From Porticoccaceae bacterium (lineage in GTDB: Bacteria; Pseudomonadota; Gammaproteobacteria; Pseudomonadales; Porticoccaceae): a stretch of 57,993 nucleotides of DNA. Both the position numbers and the translations under genes were made by a program. Within the stretch, counting starts at the first letter, position 1. Each line of letters starts with the position of its first letter. This document shows positions 10,652 to 20,703 of this stretch, piece after piece. Under the pieces are notes generated by a model. That model was not told the DNA's origin. It ran no database searches and was given only the letters and a program-made list of their open reading frames with translations. Where the stretch lies: the NCBI GenBank assembly GCA_017858135.1, contig JAFMBY010000004.1:1-57993 (forward strand). Direction: 5' to 3'.

Positions 10652-11605
10652 TTAGGAAACGCGGGCTACCGAAAAGTCAGCCAGCTCCGCCATCACCGTT
10701 TTTAGGTGACTGTCGGGCAAAGTACTGAGGGCTTGCTTGGCTAGATCAGCCTGCAACTGAGCCTGCTGGATGCAGTAGCCAAGACTGGAAGATTGCTGAA
10801 CTGCGGATAGAATATCGTCGAATCGCGCTGCGCTCTTGCTCTCAATCGCGGCACAAATTAACTGTTTCTGCTGGTCGTCGAGATGATCTCGAGCATGAAT
10901 GAGCGGCAATGTCATTTTGCCTTCAGCCAGATCATTACCCAGATTTTTACCCGTGACATCACTGTGCCCCTGATAATCGAGCACATCGTCGACAATTTGG
11001 AAGGCGAGACCGAGATGCTTGCCATAGAGAGCCATATTATCTGACTCAGCACCGGCTAGCATGGCGCCAACTCGGGCAGCAGACTCAAATAATTTTGCTG
11101 TTTTACGGTAGATAACCTCGTAATAGGTGGCCTCATCGATAGCCGAGTTACCGGCATTACCCATCTGTTGCACTTCGCCTTCGGAGATCACATTGGTGGC
11201 ATCGGCAATGACACCCATAATTTGCATATCACCGACATCGACGAGCATTTGAAAGGCGCGCGAATAGATGAAGTCGCCAACCAGAACACTCGGCGCATTG
11301 CCCCACTGATTGTTGGCGGTCTCGCGGCCGCGACGCAGCGCAGAGACATCGACCACGTCATCGTGAAGCAGTGTGGCGGTATGGATAAACTCAATCACCA
11401 CGGCCATTGCGTGGTGCTGCTGGCCTTTGTAGCCATTCGCCAGCGCACTCAACAAGACCACCACTGGACGCAATCGTTTGCCGCCCGAGCCGACAATGTA
11501 GTGCCCGATGTTCTCCACCAACCCGACGTTGGAGTGCAGATTGGCAACAATCAGGTCGTTGACCGCTGAGAAATCGTTTTCAACAGCTTTGTGAAATGGA
11601 AGCAT
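10652..11605 (-). CDS. ispB: Octaprenyl-diphosphate synthase (trans-prenyltransferase)
   Basis: GGKRLRP, LLHDDVVD and FQIVDDVLDY motifs. Confidence 0.93.
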   Translation of the reverse strand: MLPFHKAVENDFSAVNDLIVANLHSNVGLVENIGHYIVGSGGKRLRPVVVLLSALANGYKGQQHHAMAVVIEFIHTATLLHDDVVDVSALRRGRETANNQWGNAPSVLVGDFIYSRAFQMLVDVGDMQIMGVIADATNVISEGEVQQMGNAGNSAIDEATYYEVIYRKTAKLFESAARVGAMLAGAESDNMALYGKHLGLAFQIVDDVLDYQGHSDVTGKNLGNDLAEGKMTLPLIHARDHLDDQQKQLICAAIESKSAARFDDILSAVQQSSSLGYCIQQAQLQADLAKQALSTLPDSHLKTVMAELADFSVARVS

Positions 11606-11803
11606 GGAGGCTGGAGACTGCAGTTATTAAACACGCAGCATGCTAGGGAGCAAGCGTTACGCTGTCAACCGAAAAAAAATGACTTAGACGAAAAATGGCG
11701 CTTTAAACGACGCTTATTAGCGGCCAATTAGCCCTTAAAAGTTGCCGCTAAGTCGATAACTGGGTACGATGCTCGCCTCTCAGACCAACAGCCAAGGATC
11801 CCA

Positions 11804-12325
11804 ATGTCATTCCAACCCAAAGCGTCTTACAACCGTGAAGAAATCCTCGCATGTTCCCGCGGTGAACTTTTTGGACCTGGCAATGCAAGGCTCCCAGCGC
11901 CCAATATGCTGATGGCCGATCGTATTGTTGACATCAATAATACAGGCGGCGTCAGCGGCAAAGGTCAAATTATCGCCGAACTCGATATCACTCCTGATCT
12001 GTGGTTCTTCGGCTGCCATTTTGAAGGCGATCCAGTGATGCCCGGCTGCCTCGGCCTCGACGCACTGTGGCAGTTAGTCGGCTTCTTCCTGGTATGGAAC
12101 GGCAACAGCGGCCGCGGGCGTGCGCTCGGTGCAGGCGAAGTGAAGTTTTTTGGCCAGGTTTTACCCACCGCTAAAAAAGTCACCTACAAACTCGAACTGA
12201 CACGGCTGATTCAGCGCAAGCTGGTTATGGGTATCGCCAACGGTTCAGTTGAAGTTGATGGACGCGAGATTTATACCGCCAAGGACTTAAAGGTTGGACT
12301 CTTCGAGAGCACTGATAACTTTTAA
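11804..12325 (+). CDS. fabA: 3-hydroxydecanoyl-ACP dehydratase/isomerase
   Basis: [36 protein letters not shown]; followed by fabB. Confidence 0.97.
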   Translation: MSFQPKASYNREEILACSRGELFGPGNARLPAPNMLMADRIVDINNTGGVSGKGQIIAELDITPDLWFFGCHFEGDPVMPGCLGLDALWQLVGFFLVWNGNSGRGRALGAGEVKFFGQVLPTAKKVTYKLELTRLIQRKLVMGIANGSVEVDGREIYTAKDLKVGLFESTDNF

Positions 12326-12375
12326 CTGTTGCCATACAGTTTCCCTAACAAATCTCCATTTTAAGAGGATTGCCA

Positions 12376-13590
12376 ATGAGACGCGCAGTAATTACGGGCC
12401 TTGGTATTGTTTCCTGCCTAGGCAATGATAGACAGACTGTAGCTCACGCCTTAAAAGAAGGTATTTCAGGTATTCGGCGCCGCGAAGACTTCGCCGAGAT
12501 GGGCCTGCGCTGTAATGTCGGGGCAGTATTGGATATAGACCCTAAAGAGCATATTGATCGTAAAATCTTGCGCTTTATGGGCCCCTCCGCTTCCTATGCT
12601 TATATCGCCACAGATCGTGCTATTGCCGATGCAGGCCTAACCGAGGAGATGGTATCTAATCCCCGCACAGGCCTGGTAATGGGTTCTGGTGGTGTCTCTG
12701 GTGAAATGTTTACTGAGTCCATCGACGTTATGCGCGAGCGCGGTATCAAGCGCGCAGGCCCCTATCGCGTGACCCAGATTATGGCCAGCACCGTGTCTGC
12801 CTGTGTCGCAACACCGTTTAAGATCAAAGGCGTTAACTATTCAATCGCCTCTGCCTGCGCCACCAGCGCACACTGTATCGGTCACGCCGTCGAGTTGATT
12901 CAACTCGGCAAGCAAGATGTCCTGCTGGCCGGTGGTTCTGAAGATATGCATTGGTCTATGGCCGGCATGTTTGATGCGATGGGTGCACTGACTAGCAAAT
13001 ACAACGACACGCCAGAGATTGCTTCACGAGCCTATGACGCAAATCGTGACGGTTTTGCCCCAGGTCTGGGTGCCGGGACGGTGGTAGTTGAAGAGCTCGA
13101 ACATGCATTGGCACGTGGTGCCAATATTATCTGTGAAGTGACCGGTTACGGCGCAACCTCTGATGGCGCAGATATGGTCTCGCCCTCCGGCGAAGGCGCT
13201 GAGCGCTGCATGAAGATGGCGATGGAAACCGCCTCTGGTCCAATCGACTATATCAACACTCACGGTACCAGCACCCCAGTCGGTGATATCGCTGAACTGG
13301 GTGCGATTCGCAACACCTTTGGCGATAACTGCCCTGACATCAGCTCCACCAAATCATTATCAGGTCACAGCCTTGGCGCTGCCGGTGTTCATGAGGCGAT
13401 TTACTGCTTATTGATGATGGAAAATAACTTTGTTGCGGGATCTGCCAATATTGATGAGCTCGATGAGCACGCGACAGGTCTGCCGATCTTACTGGAAACC
13501 AAAGAGAAAAAGTTGAATTGCATTATGTCCAACAGCTTTGGTTTTGGTGGCACCAATGCCACGCTGATTATGGAACGTTACACTGGCTGA
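12376..13590 (+). CDS. fabB: Beta-ketoacyl-ACP synthase I
   Basis: [56 protein letters not shown] at 12376 after AAGAGGA. Confidence 0.97.
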   Translation: MRRAVITGLGIVSCLGNDRQTVAHALKEGISGIRRREDFAEMGLRCNVGAVLDIDPKEHIDRKILRFMGPSASYAYIATDRAIADAGLTEEMVSNPRTGLVMGSGGVSGEMFTESIDVMRERGIKRAGPYRVTQIMASTVSACVATPFKIKGVNYSIASACATSAHCIGHAVELIQLGKQDVLLAGGSEDMHWSMAGMFDAMGALTSKYNDTPEIASRAYDANRDGFAPGLGAGTVVVEELEHALARGANIICEVTGYGATSDGADMVSPSGEGAERCMKMAMETASGPIDYINTHGTSTPVGDIAELGAIRNTFGDNCPDISSTKSLSGHSLGAAGVHEAIYCLLMMENNFVAGSANIDELDEHATGLPILLETKEKKLNCIMSNSFGFGGTNATLIMERYTG

Positions 13591-13607
13591 TTTTTGTCAG
13601 AGTCTGG

Positions 13608-13633
13608 AAAAGGCGGCCTCGGCCGCCTTTTTT
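13608..13633 (+). terminator. Rho-independent terminator after fabB
   Basis: aaaaGGCGGCctcgGCCGCCttttttt. Confidence 0.9.
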
Positions 13634-13713
13634 GTGTCTGGGGTTTTTCGTTTTGGATGCGCCCGCATCTACTCTTGGAGTTCGAATAAAGTCTGTGCAA
13701 AACCACCAGGCAC

Positions 13714-13743
13714 AAAAAAAGGGAGCTGACTAAACAGCTCCCC
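13714..13743 (-). terminator. Rho-independent terminator of the peroxiredoxin gene
   Basis: Minus-strand GGGAGCTGtttagtCAGCTCCC followed by ttttttt. Confidence 0.88.
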
Positions 13744-13765
13744 TTTCGAACGACATCACCGCAAA

Positions 13766-14242
13766 TTACAACGCCGCTAAAATCGCTTCAGCGCTAGAAC
13801 CTTCCAACGCGCCAGCATCAACATTCAGCAACGTCACTACACCGTCATCAACGATCATAGCGAAACGCTGGCTGCGAGTGCCCATACCAAAACCGCTGCC
13901 GTCCAACACCAGACCCAGAGCTTCAGTAAAAGTCGCATTGCCATCGGCCAACATCATCAGATGTTCAGCATTGGCAGACTTGCCCCAAGCGTCCATAACA
14001 AACACATCATTGACCGACATGCAGGCCACTGTATCCACGCCCTTGGCTTTAATATCATCAACATGGACAACAAATCCAGGTAGGTGCGCAGCCGAACAGG
14101 TAGGGGTAAACGCGCCGGGAACAGCAAACAGAACAACTTTTTTTCCATTAAAAATATCAGCAGTGCTAATACCTGTGGGACCTTCTGCGCCCATCACGGT
14201 AAACATGCCTTCGGGAATTTTATCGCCAACTTGAATCGTCAT
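13766..14242 (-). CDS. Peroxiredoxin (Prx5/AhpC-TSA-like)
   Basis: GKKVVLFAVPGAFTPTCSAAHLPGF; GSGFGMGTRSQRFAMIVDDGVV. Confidence 0.94.
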   Translation of the reverse strand: MTIQVGDKIPEGMFTVMGAEGPTGISTADIFNGKKVVLFAVPGAFTPTCSAAHLPGFVVHVDDIKAKGVDTVACMSVNDVFVMDAWGKSANAEHLMMLADGNATFTEALGLVLDGSGFGMGTRSQRFAMIVDDGVVTLLNVDAGALEGSSAEAILAAL

Positions 14243-14333
14243 AACAACCTCGTAATAGTAAGTTTTAGCGCTGACCTATAAGCGCCAGCGCAAAGATGAT
14301 TTTAAATATTAGTGTACTTGCAGCTGACTCGCG

Positions 14334-14852
14334 TTAGAACGGAATATCGTCGTCAAAGCTGTCCATACCCTGAGGCGCCTGCTGCGGTGCCTGGTTTTGC
14401 TGAGGTGCCTGATTTTGCTGAGGCGCTTGGTTTTGCTGATAACCTTGATTCTGTTGCGGCGCTCGATTCTGCTGCGGCGCCTGCTGATAACCTCCACCGC
14501 CACCTTCCTGACCACCACGACCGTCGAGCATCTGCATTTCACTGGCGACGATCTCTGTAGTGTAACGGTCTGCGCCATCCTGCCCCTGCCACTTGCGTGT
14601 GCGCAGCGAGCCTTCAACATAAACCTTGGAACCTTTTTTCAAATATTCGCCGGCAATTTCACCGAGACGATTAAAAAATACCACTCGGTGCCATTCCGTG
14701 CGCTCTTGCTGCTCACCGGTATTCTTATCTTTCCATGCCTCTGATGTGGCAAGGCTGATATTGGTGACAGCTCCGCCTGAAGGTAAATAGCGAGTCTCCG
14801 GATCCTGTCCACAGTTACCGACTATTATCACTTTGTTGATTCCGCGCGCCAT
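14334..14852 (-). CDS. ssb: Single-stranded DNA-binding protein
   Basis: [22 protein letters not shown]; acidic tip DSFDDDIPF. Confidence 0.97.
   Translation of the reverse strand: MARGINKVIIVGNCGQDPETRYLPSGGAVTNISLATSEAWKDKNTGEQQERTEWHRVVFFNRLGEIAGEYLKKGSKVYVEGSLRTRKWQGQDGADRYTTEIVASEMQMLDGRGGQEGGGGGYQQAPQQNRAPQQNQGYQQNQAPQQNQAPQQNQAPQQAPQGMDSFDDDIPF
14367..14490 (-). repeat. Imperfect short tandem repeats encoding the Q/N/A/P-rich SSB linker
   Basis: [25 protein letters not shown]; about 18-nt units (ggtgcctggttttgctga-like). Confidence 0.85.
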
Positions 14853-14868
14853 TTTCTTCCCCTGTTCG

Positions 14869-16254
14869 TTAACGATTAAAATAAGGCTTCAGACCGGACA
14901 TATCCACGGTCTTTTTATCCACTTTGGCATAGGCCAGCTGTTCCCCTTCAATGACGAGTATATCGTCTACGCCAGGAACTTTTAAGATTAATTTGGCAAA
15001 ATTCTCACACTCCATATCGCCGACATTTAAAACCACGGTTTGCAATGCTCTAGGTGCCTGCAATCCTAACGCAAACACCCACCAAACACACCCGATTGCC
15101 GCCAGCAGCAAAAACAGTCCATCGACACCAAACCGTTGCACACTCCAGCCACCCAGCACCCCCCCGACAAAGGCACCGAAAAACTGGCAGGTTGAGTACA
15201 GCCCCATGGCCGTGCCCTTCTGCCCCGGCGGACAGACTTTGCTCAGCCACGACGGTAAGGATGCTTCAAGCAAATTAAACGCAGCAAAAAACATTAATAA
15301 CATAATCGGCGTCAACACCGGGCTTCTCAGGAGAGCCAGCAGCAACATGGCAACTGTCATACAGCCAACGGCTGAGGTGAAACTCAGTTTTTGCCGCTGA
15401 TACTTCTCCCCAGCAATCATTGCCGGGAGCATCGCGACAAAGCCGCCGCCCAGCAGTATCAAATAGACCCACCAGAGATCACTGCCAACCATGCCTAGCT
15501 CCTCGGCAAGCAACACGGGGATCACCACAAAAGCTGCCATTAAGGTCAGGTGCAGTGCAAAAATGCCGAAGTTGAGGCGCAGCAAATTAGGGTCTTTAAG
15601 CAGCCCGCGAATCTGTTTCAAATCTGTCTGCGTCTCACGGTTACGCTCCACCGCGACCGCTCGCGGCACCCAGCGCATAACAATAATAATACCCAGACAA
15701 CCGAGCAATGCGGTAACCCAGAATACTCCGGCCAAACCCACCGCCGAGGCGATTAGCGGACCAATAATCATTGCCAGCATAAATGACAGGCCAATACTGG
15801 CACCGATTGTCGCCATCGCTTTGGTGCGATTTTCCTCACTGGTGAGATCGCTGACCAGAGCCATTAGCGTGCTGGCAATGGCCCCGGCTCCCTGAATCGC
15901 CCGCCCAATAATGAGCCCGGTCATACTCTCCGCCGTCGCTGCCACCACACTGCCCAGGATAAAGACCAATAGCCCGCCGACAATCACTGGCCGGCGACCA
16001 ATCTTGTCAGAGAGTAACCCCAATGGAATTTGCAGTGCAGCCTGAGTCAGGCCGTAGACCCCAAGTGTAATGCCGAGCAGCAATGGACTGGCGCCACGGT
16101 AGTCGTCGATATACAGTGCAAGTATTGGCAGCACCATAAACAGGCCGAGCATTCTGAAGCCGTAAAGACTGGCCAGCGAGACAGCCGCGCGCTTCTCTAA
16201 CCGGGAAAATAAGGACGAATCGTTCAAGGCAGTATCAAGATTATTATCGAGCAC
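14869..16254 (-). CDS. MFS transporter, YajR-like with a C-terminal soluble ferredoxin-like domain
   Basis: [25 protein letters not shown]-terminal [41 protein letters not shown]. Confidence 0.88.
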   Translation of the reverse strand: MLDNNLDTALNDSSLFSRLEKRAAVSLASLYGFRMLGLFMVLPILALYIDDYRGASPLLLGITLGVYGLTQAALQIPLGLLSDKIGRRPVIVGGLLVFILGSVVAATAESMTGLIIGRAIQGAGAIASTLMALVSDLTSEENRTKAMATIGASIGLSFMLAMIIGPLIASAVGLAGVFWVTALLGCLGIIIVMRWVPRAVAVERNRETQTDLKQIRGLLKDPNLLRLNFGIFALHLTLMAAFVVIPVLLAEELGMVGSDLWWVYLILLGGGFVAMLPAMIAGEKYQRQKLSFTSAVGCMTVAMLLLALLRSPVLTPIMLLMFFAAFNLLEASLPSWLSKVCPPGQKGTAMGLYSTCQFFGAFVGGVLGGWSVQRFGVDGLFLLLAAIGCVWWVFALGLQAPRALQTVVLNVGDMECENFAKLILKVPGVDDILVIEGEQLAYAKVDKKTVDMSGLKPYFNR

Positions 16255-16449
16255 AGCATATTAACAGCGCTGTGCCACAGTGCAATCGCAACACACTCTT
16301 TAGCACTCTTCTAAACAACTATTTTTCTGCCATTGCAGTCTGTCATGGTGAGACATTCGTAATAGGTTTAACAATTAACAAATTCACTTTGCCGAGTGCA
16401 CCAACAGCACCCTATAATCGATCGTTTAATACAACCATAAGAATTCTCA

Positions 16450-19272
16450 ATGGATACCATTCAGGTACGCGGCGCACGCACCCACAATCTCAAAAACATT
16501 GATCTCGATATTCCACGCGACAAGCTTGTCGTGATCACGGGTCTGTCTGGCTCGGGTAAGTCGTCACTGGCCTTTGACACTCTCTATGCCGAGGGTCAGC
16601 GTCGCTATGTGGAATCACTGTCGACCTATGCACGTCAATTTCTATCGATGATGGAGAAGCCCGACGTCGACCATATTGAGGGGCTGTCGCCGGCTATTTC
16701 CATTGAACAAAAATCGACCTCTCACAATCCGCGCTCAACAGTCGGCACAATTACCGAAATTTATGATTATCTGCGTCTACTATTTGCCCGTGCCGGAGAG
16801 CCACGCTGCCCAGATCACAACCAAGCGCTGAAAGCCCAAACTGTCAGCCAGATGGTCGATCAGGTGCTGGCGATGCCCGAGAACACCAAGCTAATGTTGC
16901 TTGCGCCAATTATTAAAGGCCGCAAAGGTGAGCACCTCCACCTGTTTGAAAGCCTCCGCAGACAGGGTTTTATTCGCGCCAGAATTGACGGCTTGGTGTG
17001 TGATTTGGACGAGGCGCCGGCGCTGAATAAAAAGCAAAAACACGATATCGAAGTGGTGGTTGACCGCTTTAAAGTCAAAGCCGATATGGGCATACGCCTC
17101 GCGGAATCCTTTGAAACCGCGCTCACCCTTGCTGAGGGATTGGCCGGCATTAGCTACATGGACTCCGACGAACCAGACCAGATGTTCTCAGCCAAGTTTG
17201 CCTGTTCGGTGTGTAACTACAGCCTCAACGAGCTTGAGCCACGACTGTTTTCATTCAACAACCCAGTCGGCGCCTGCCCCACCTGTGATGGGCTCGGTGT
17301 GCATCAATTTTTTGATGTTGATCGTGTCGTTCATCACCCGGAGGCATCTATCTCGGAAGGCGCTATCCGCGGCTGGGATCGACGCACACTGTACTACTAC
17401 AATATGCTCACCTCTCTGGCAGCGCACTACGATTTTGATATCGACTCGCCCTGGGAAGCACTGAGCGAAGAGCATCGCTCAAAAATACTCTACGGCAGCG
17501 GTGAGGAGGAGATCACCTTTAGCTATGTCAATGATCGCGGCACCATGTTCCGCCGCGAACACACCTTCGAGGGTGTAATCAACAATATGGAGCGGCGCTA
17601 CCGCGAAACCGAGTCGGGCTCGGTGCGTGAGGAGCTAGCCAAGTACATGACCAGCTCGCACTGCCCCGAGTGCGATGGCACACGACTGCGCAAATCGGCT
17701 CGCCATGTCTTTATCGACAATCGGCGCATTGAGGATATTGTCAGCATGCCAGTGGGCGACTGCTGCGATTACTTCGATCAGATTGAACTGGAGGGGCGTC
17801 AGGGCGAAATTGCCGAAAAAATTATTAAAGAAATTCGTCAGCGCTTCCGCTTCTTGGTCGATGTCGGACTCAACTACCTGTCACTGAATCGCAGCGCCGA
17901 CACGCTCTCTGGCGGTGAGGCCCAGCGCATTCGCCTCGCCAGCCAAATCGGTGCCGGGCTGGTCGGCGTCATGTACATTCTCGATGAACCCTCGATTGGA
18001 CTGCATCAACGCGACAACGAGCGTCTGCTAAAAACGCTGGTGCGACTGCGCGACCTGGGCAATACCGTGATTGTGGTTGAGCACGATGAAGAGGCGATTG
18101 CCGCCGCCGACTATATTATCGATATCGGCCCCGGCGCTGGCGTCCACGGCGGTGAGGTGGTTGCCGAAGGCACTGCCAAACAGATTCGCGATAACCCCAA
18201 CTCTGTGACGGGCCAGTTTATGTCTGGCGCCCGCGGTATTGTGATACCGCAAAAACGCAATCAGCCCAAGGGTAAGTTTATTGATGTCACCGGTGCCTGT
18301 GGCAACAACCTACAAAATGTCGATCTAAAAATCCCCATTGGCCTATTTACCTGTATTACCGGTGTCTCTGGCTCAGGCAAATCGACATTGATCAATGAGA
18401 CGCTCTACCCGGCCGCGGCAGTAGCACTAAACAAAGCCACCACCTTAAAGTCGGCTGCGCACAAAACGATTACTGGACTCAACCATCTCGACAAGTGCAT
18501 TGATATCGACCAGAGCCCAATCGGCCGCACCCCACGATCCAATCCAGCCACCTATACAGGTATTTTTACCCCGATTCGGGAACTGTTTGCAGCAACTCAG
18601 GAAGCACGCTCGCGTGGCTATAATCCGGGACGCTTTAGCTTTAATGTCAAAGGCGGTCGCTGCGAGGCCTGTCAGGGCGACGGCGTCACTAAAGTTGAGA
18701 TGCACTTCTTACCGGATATCTATGTGCCCTGTGATATCTGCAAGAGCAAACGCTACAACCGCGAAACGCTCGACATCCACTTTAAAGGCAAAAATATTCA
18801 TCAGGTTCTGGATATGACGGTCGAGGACGCGCGCGAATTTTTTGATCCGATTCCAGCGGTGGCGCGCAAATTACAGACGCTGATGGATGTGGGTCTTTCG
18901 TATATTAAACTCGGCCAGTCCGCGACAACATTATCTGGTGGCGAAGCGCAGCGCATTAAGCTGTCGAAAGAGCTCTCCAAGCGCGACACTGGCAAGACGC
19001 TGTATATTCTCGATGAACCGACCACTGGCCTGCATTTCCACGATATTGAACAATTGCTCGCGGTCCTGCATCGCTTGCGCGATCAGGGTAATACCATGGT
19101 CGTGATTGAACATAATTTGGATGTTATCAAGACCGCTGACTGGGTTGTCGATCTCGGCCCTGAAGGGGGTTCTGGCGGCGGGCAGATTATTGCCGAGGGA
19201 ACGCCAGAAAAGGTGGCCACGATAAAAGCCTCACATACGGGTCGTTTCTTAAAAGATATTCTCGCGGCTTAA
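16450..19272 (+). CDS. uvrA: Excinuclease ABC subunit A
   Basis: [28 protein letters not shown]; two Walker A motifs; CPECDGTR zinc motif; divergent from ssb/MFS. Confidence 0.98.
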   Translation: MDTIQVRGARTHNLKNIDLDIPRDKLVVITGLSGSGKSSLAFDTLYAEGQRRYVESLSTYARQFLSMMEKPDVDHIEGLSPAISIEQKSTSHNPRSTVGTITEIYDYLRLLFARAGEPRCPDHNQALKAQTVSQMVDQVLAMPENTKLMLLAPIIKGRKGEHLHLFESLRRQGFIRARIDGLVCDLDEAPALNKKQKHDIEVVVDRFKVKADMGIRLAESFETALTLAEGLAGISYMDSDEPDQMFSAKFACSVCNYSLNELEPRLFSFNNPVGACPTCDGLGVHQFFDVDRVVHHPEASISEGAIRGWDRRTLYYYNMLTSLAAHYDFDIDSPWEALSEEHRSKILYGSGEEEITFSYVNDRGTMFRREHTFEGVINNMERRYRETESGSVREELAKYMTSSHCPECDGTRLRKSARHVFIDNRRIEDIVSMPVGDCCDYFDQIELEGRQGEIAEKIIKEIRQRFRFLVDVGLNYLSLNRSADTLSGGEAQRIRLASQIGAGLVGVMYILDEPSIGLHQRDNERLLKTLVRLRDLGNTVIVVEHDEEAIAAADYIIDIGPGAGVHGGEVVAEGTAKQIRDNPNSVTGQFMSGARGIVIPQKRNQPKGKFIDVTGACGNNLQNVDLKIPIGLFTCITGVSGSGKSTLINETLYPAAAVALNKATTLKSAAHKTITGLNHLDKCIDIDQSPIGRTPRSNPATYTGIFTPIRELFAATQEARSRGYNPGRFSFNVKGGRCEACQGDGVTKVEMHFLPDIYVPCDICKSKRYNRETLDIHFKGKNIHQVLDMTVEDAREFFDPIPAVARKLQTLMDVGLSYIKLGQSATTLSGGEAQRIKLSKELSKRDTGKTLYILDEPTTGLHFHDIEQLLAVLHRLRDQGNTMVVIEHNLDVIKTADWVVDLGPEGGSGGGQIIAEGTPEKVATIKASHTGRFLKDILAA

Positions 19273-19285
19273 GGCGCCAAGTAGA

Positions 19286-19999
19286 TCAGGCTTGCGCGCT
19301 GTGCCGAGCCTGATTAGCTAGGTAATCTGCAACCATAAGGTCGATAGCGTCCTGCTGATACTCGCGCAGGCCGCTGAGAATTAAGCTCTTAACACCACGT
19401 CCCACCAGTTTGCCACCATCCATAAGGTTAAAGTTAAGCTCGGCATTGCCGCGCTTGCCATCGACCTCGAGACTGGTGCCGGCCAATTCAACACTGGGCT
19501 GCTCTAGTGCCAATGTATCCAACTGCAGTGACATGGACTCATAAATCACCAGCGGCCGCTGCGGATTGATCATGACATTTTTCTCGGCCATCAATGGCAC
19601 AAGGATATGTGGGAAATTCTGTCCGGAAAAAAGCACATAATTTTTAATCAGGGTTTCCAGCACCTGCTGATCCTGCACTTGACTGCCACTACGCGACACT
19701 TGCAGGTAAGCTTTATCACGATTATCGACAATCTCAAATGCATCCGCTGGCGACTCCGGAAAAACCAAGGTTGCATCCGCTGAGACCATGCCAGAAAACT
19801 GAAAGCGCATCTGCTGGCTCAACCCATAACGCTGCAATACCAGTGCAAACAGCAGATCCCCCGGCACGCAAAAACGCTTGCTGTCAGCATCGTGAATCGG
19901 GTTGAAATCATTGCTTATGGTTTTTGCAAAGCGACTGCCCTGCTCCGCACTGATGCTGAGGGTGGACTGATCGAGAGAATAAAACTGCTGTAAAAACAT
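19286..19999 (-). CDS. DUF3581-family protein
   Basis: MFLQQFYSLDQSTLSISAEQGSRFAKTISNDFNPIHDADSKRFCVPGDLLFALVL; ATG at 19999 preferred over 20110. Confidence 0.75.
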   Translation of the reverse strand: MFLQQFYSLDQSTLSISAEQGSRFAKTISNDFNPIHDADSKRFCVPGDLLFALVLQRYGLSQQMRFQFSGMVSADATLVFPESPADAFEIVDNRDKAYLQVSRSGSQVQDQQVLETLIKNYVLFSGQNFPHILVPLMAEKNVMINPQRPLVIYESMSLQLDTLALEQPSVELAGTSLEVDGKRGNAELNFNLMDGGKLVGRGVKSLILSGLREYQQDAIDLMVADYLANQARHSAQA

Positions 20000-20155
20000 A
20001 GGCGGCACACGGCTGGCTGGATAAGGGGCGCATACTAATGAGTTTGCACTCAAGGTCAAGTGCTGGCCTTTGCAAGCACAGATTACTCTAATGGTCTCGA
20101 CGATCGCCAAGGCGTTTAACCAGCCACTGGCGACCGTATTTCAATTCAGGCCAGA

Positions 20156-20536
20156 TTAATCCAATTCTGATTCAAACTCTTCAAGCAGATCCAGTGGCTC
20201 CATTTCCTGACCTTCCAGATCCGCTGTCCAGTTGACGCCAACCATCAATACATCGGCGTGCATACCGGGCAACCAATCATCGAGAAACTCTTCCATTTCA
20301 ATCGCCACCGGGGTGTAAATATCCCACTCGCCATTGCACAGCGCCTGAGCAAATTGTTGATTTGACCAGAATGGAATGACGTCGATGGTGTCGTTGTCAG
20401 TTGAACCAACCAGCGCCCAGTTTTCATCCGCGTCCTTCAACCCCCAGACGCAACCTGTTTCTAAACTCTCGACGATCATGCGGTCGAGGTTTTCTTGAAG
20501 ATCATCAGACAGAGGTTCCATGGCTACAGCTCGCAA
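20156..20536 (-). CDS. DUF2750-like conserved protein
   Basis: VWGLKDADENWALVGS...VIPFWSNQQFAQALCNGEWDIYTPVAIEMEEFLDDWLPGMHADVLMVGVNW. Confidence 0.72.
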   Translation of the reverse strand: MRAVAMEPLSDDLQENLDRMIVESLETGCVWGLKDADENWALVGSTDNDTIDVIPFWSNQQFAQALCNGEWDIYTPVAIEMEEFLDDWLPGMHADVLMVGVNWTADLEGQEMEPLDLLEEFESELD

Positions 20537-20623
20537 GCAAATGAATAAGCGCGCATGGTACTCGGTTTTTCACTTTGCCCCAACTGTAATCTAGGCTCTT
20601 CGTCAGACTGTAAACCTGCTCGC

Positions 20624-20640
20624 TGCGACAATTTGTCACA
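20624..20640. promoter_or_regulatory. Candidate RegA/PrrA/RoxR-type operator TGCGACAATTTGTCACA
   Basis: Inverted repeat, 7 of 8 pairs match; resembles GCGNC-N5-GNCGC with one mismatch; just upstream of a candidate -35. Confidence 0.45.
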
Positions 20641-20669
20641 TTGTTTCACGGGGGCCAAATACCTACTAT
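20641..20669 (+). promoter_or_regulatory. Candidate sigma70 promoter for the TonB-dependent receptor: TTGTTT - 17 nt - TACTAT
   Basis: Spacing and hexamers by eye only. Confidence 0.4.
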
Positions 20670-20703
20670 TGCGACCTTATTTAATCACTCTCTGGTTGTA
20701 TCT

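Noticed and set aside
11653-11663. AGCGTTACGCT palindrome between ispB and fabA as a FabR- or FadR-type site
   Set aside because: Only 11 bp, no second element and no full FadR motif (only a TCAGACCA-like half near 11780); too weak to report.
16255-16449. SOS/LexA box upstream of uvrA
   Set aside because: Looked for CTGT-N8-ACAG in the divergent region; only CTGT-N3-ACAG and an ACAGCGCTGT palindrome are present, so no canonical box can be claimed.
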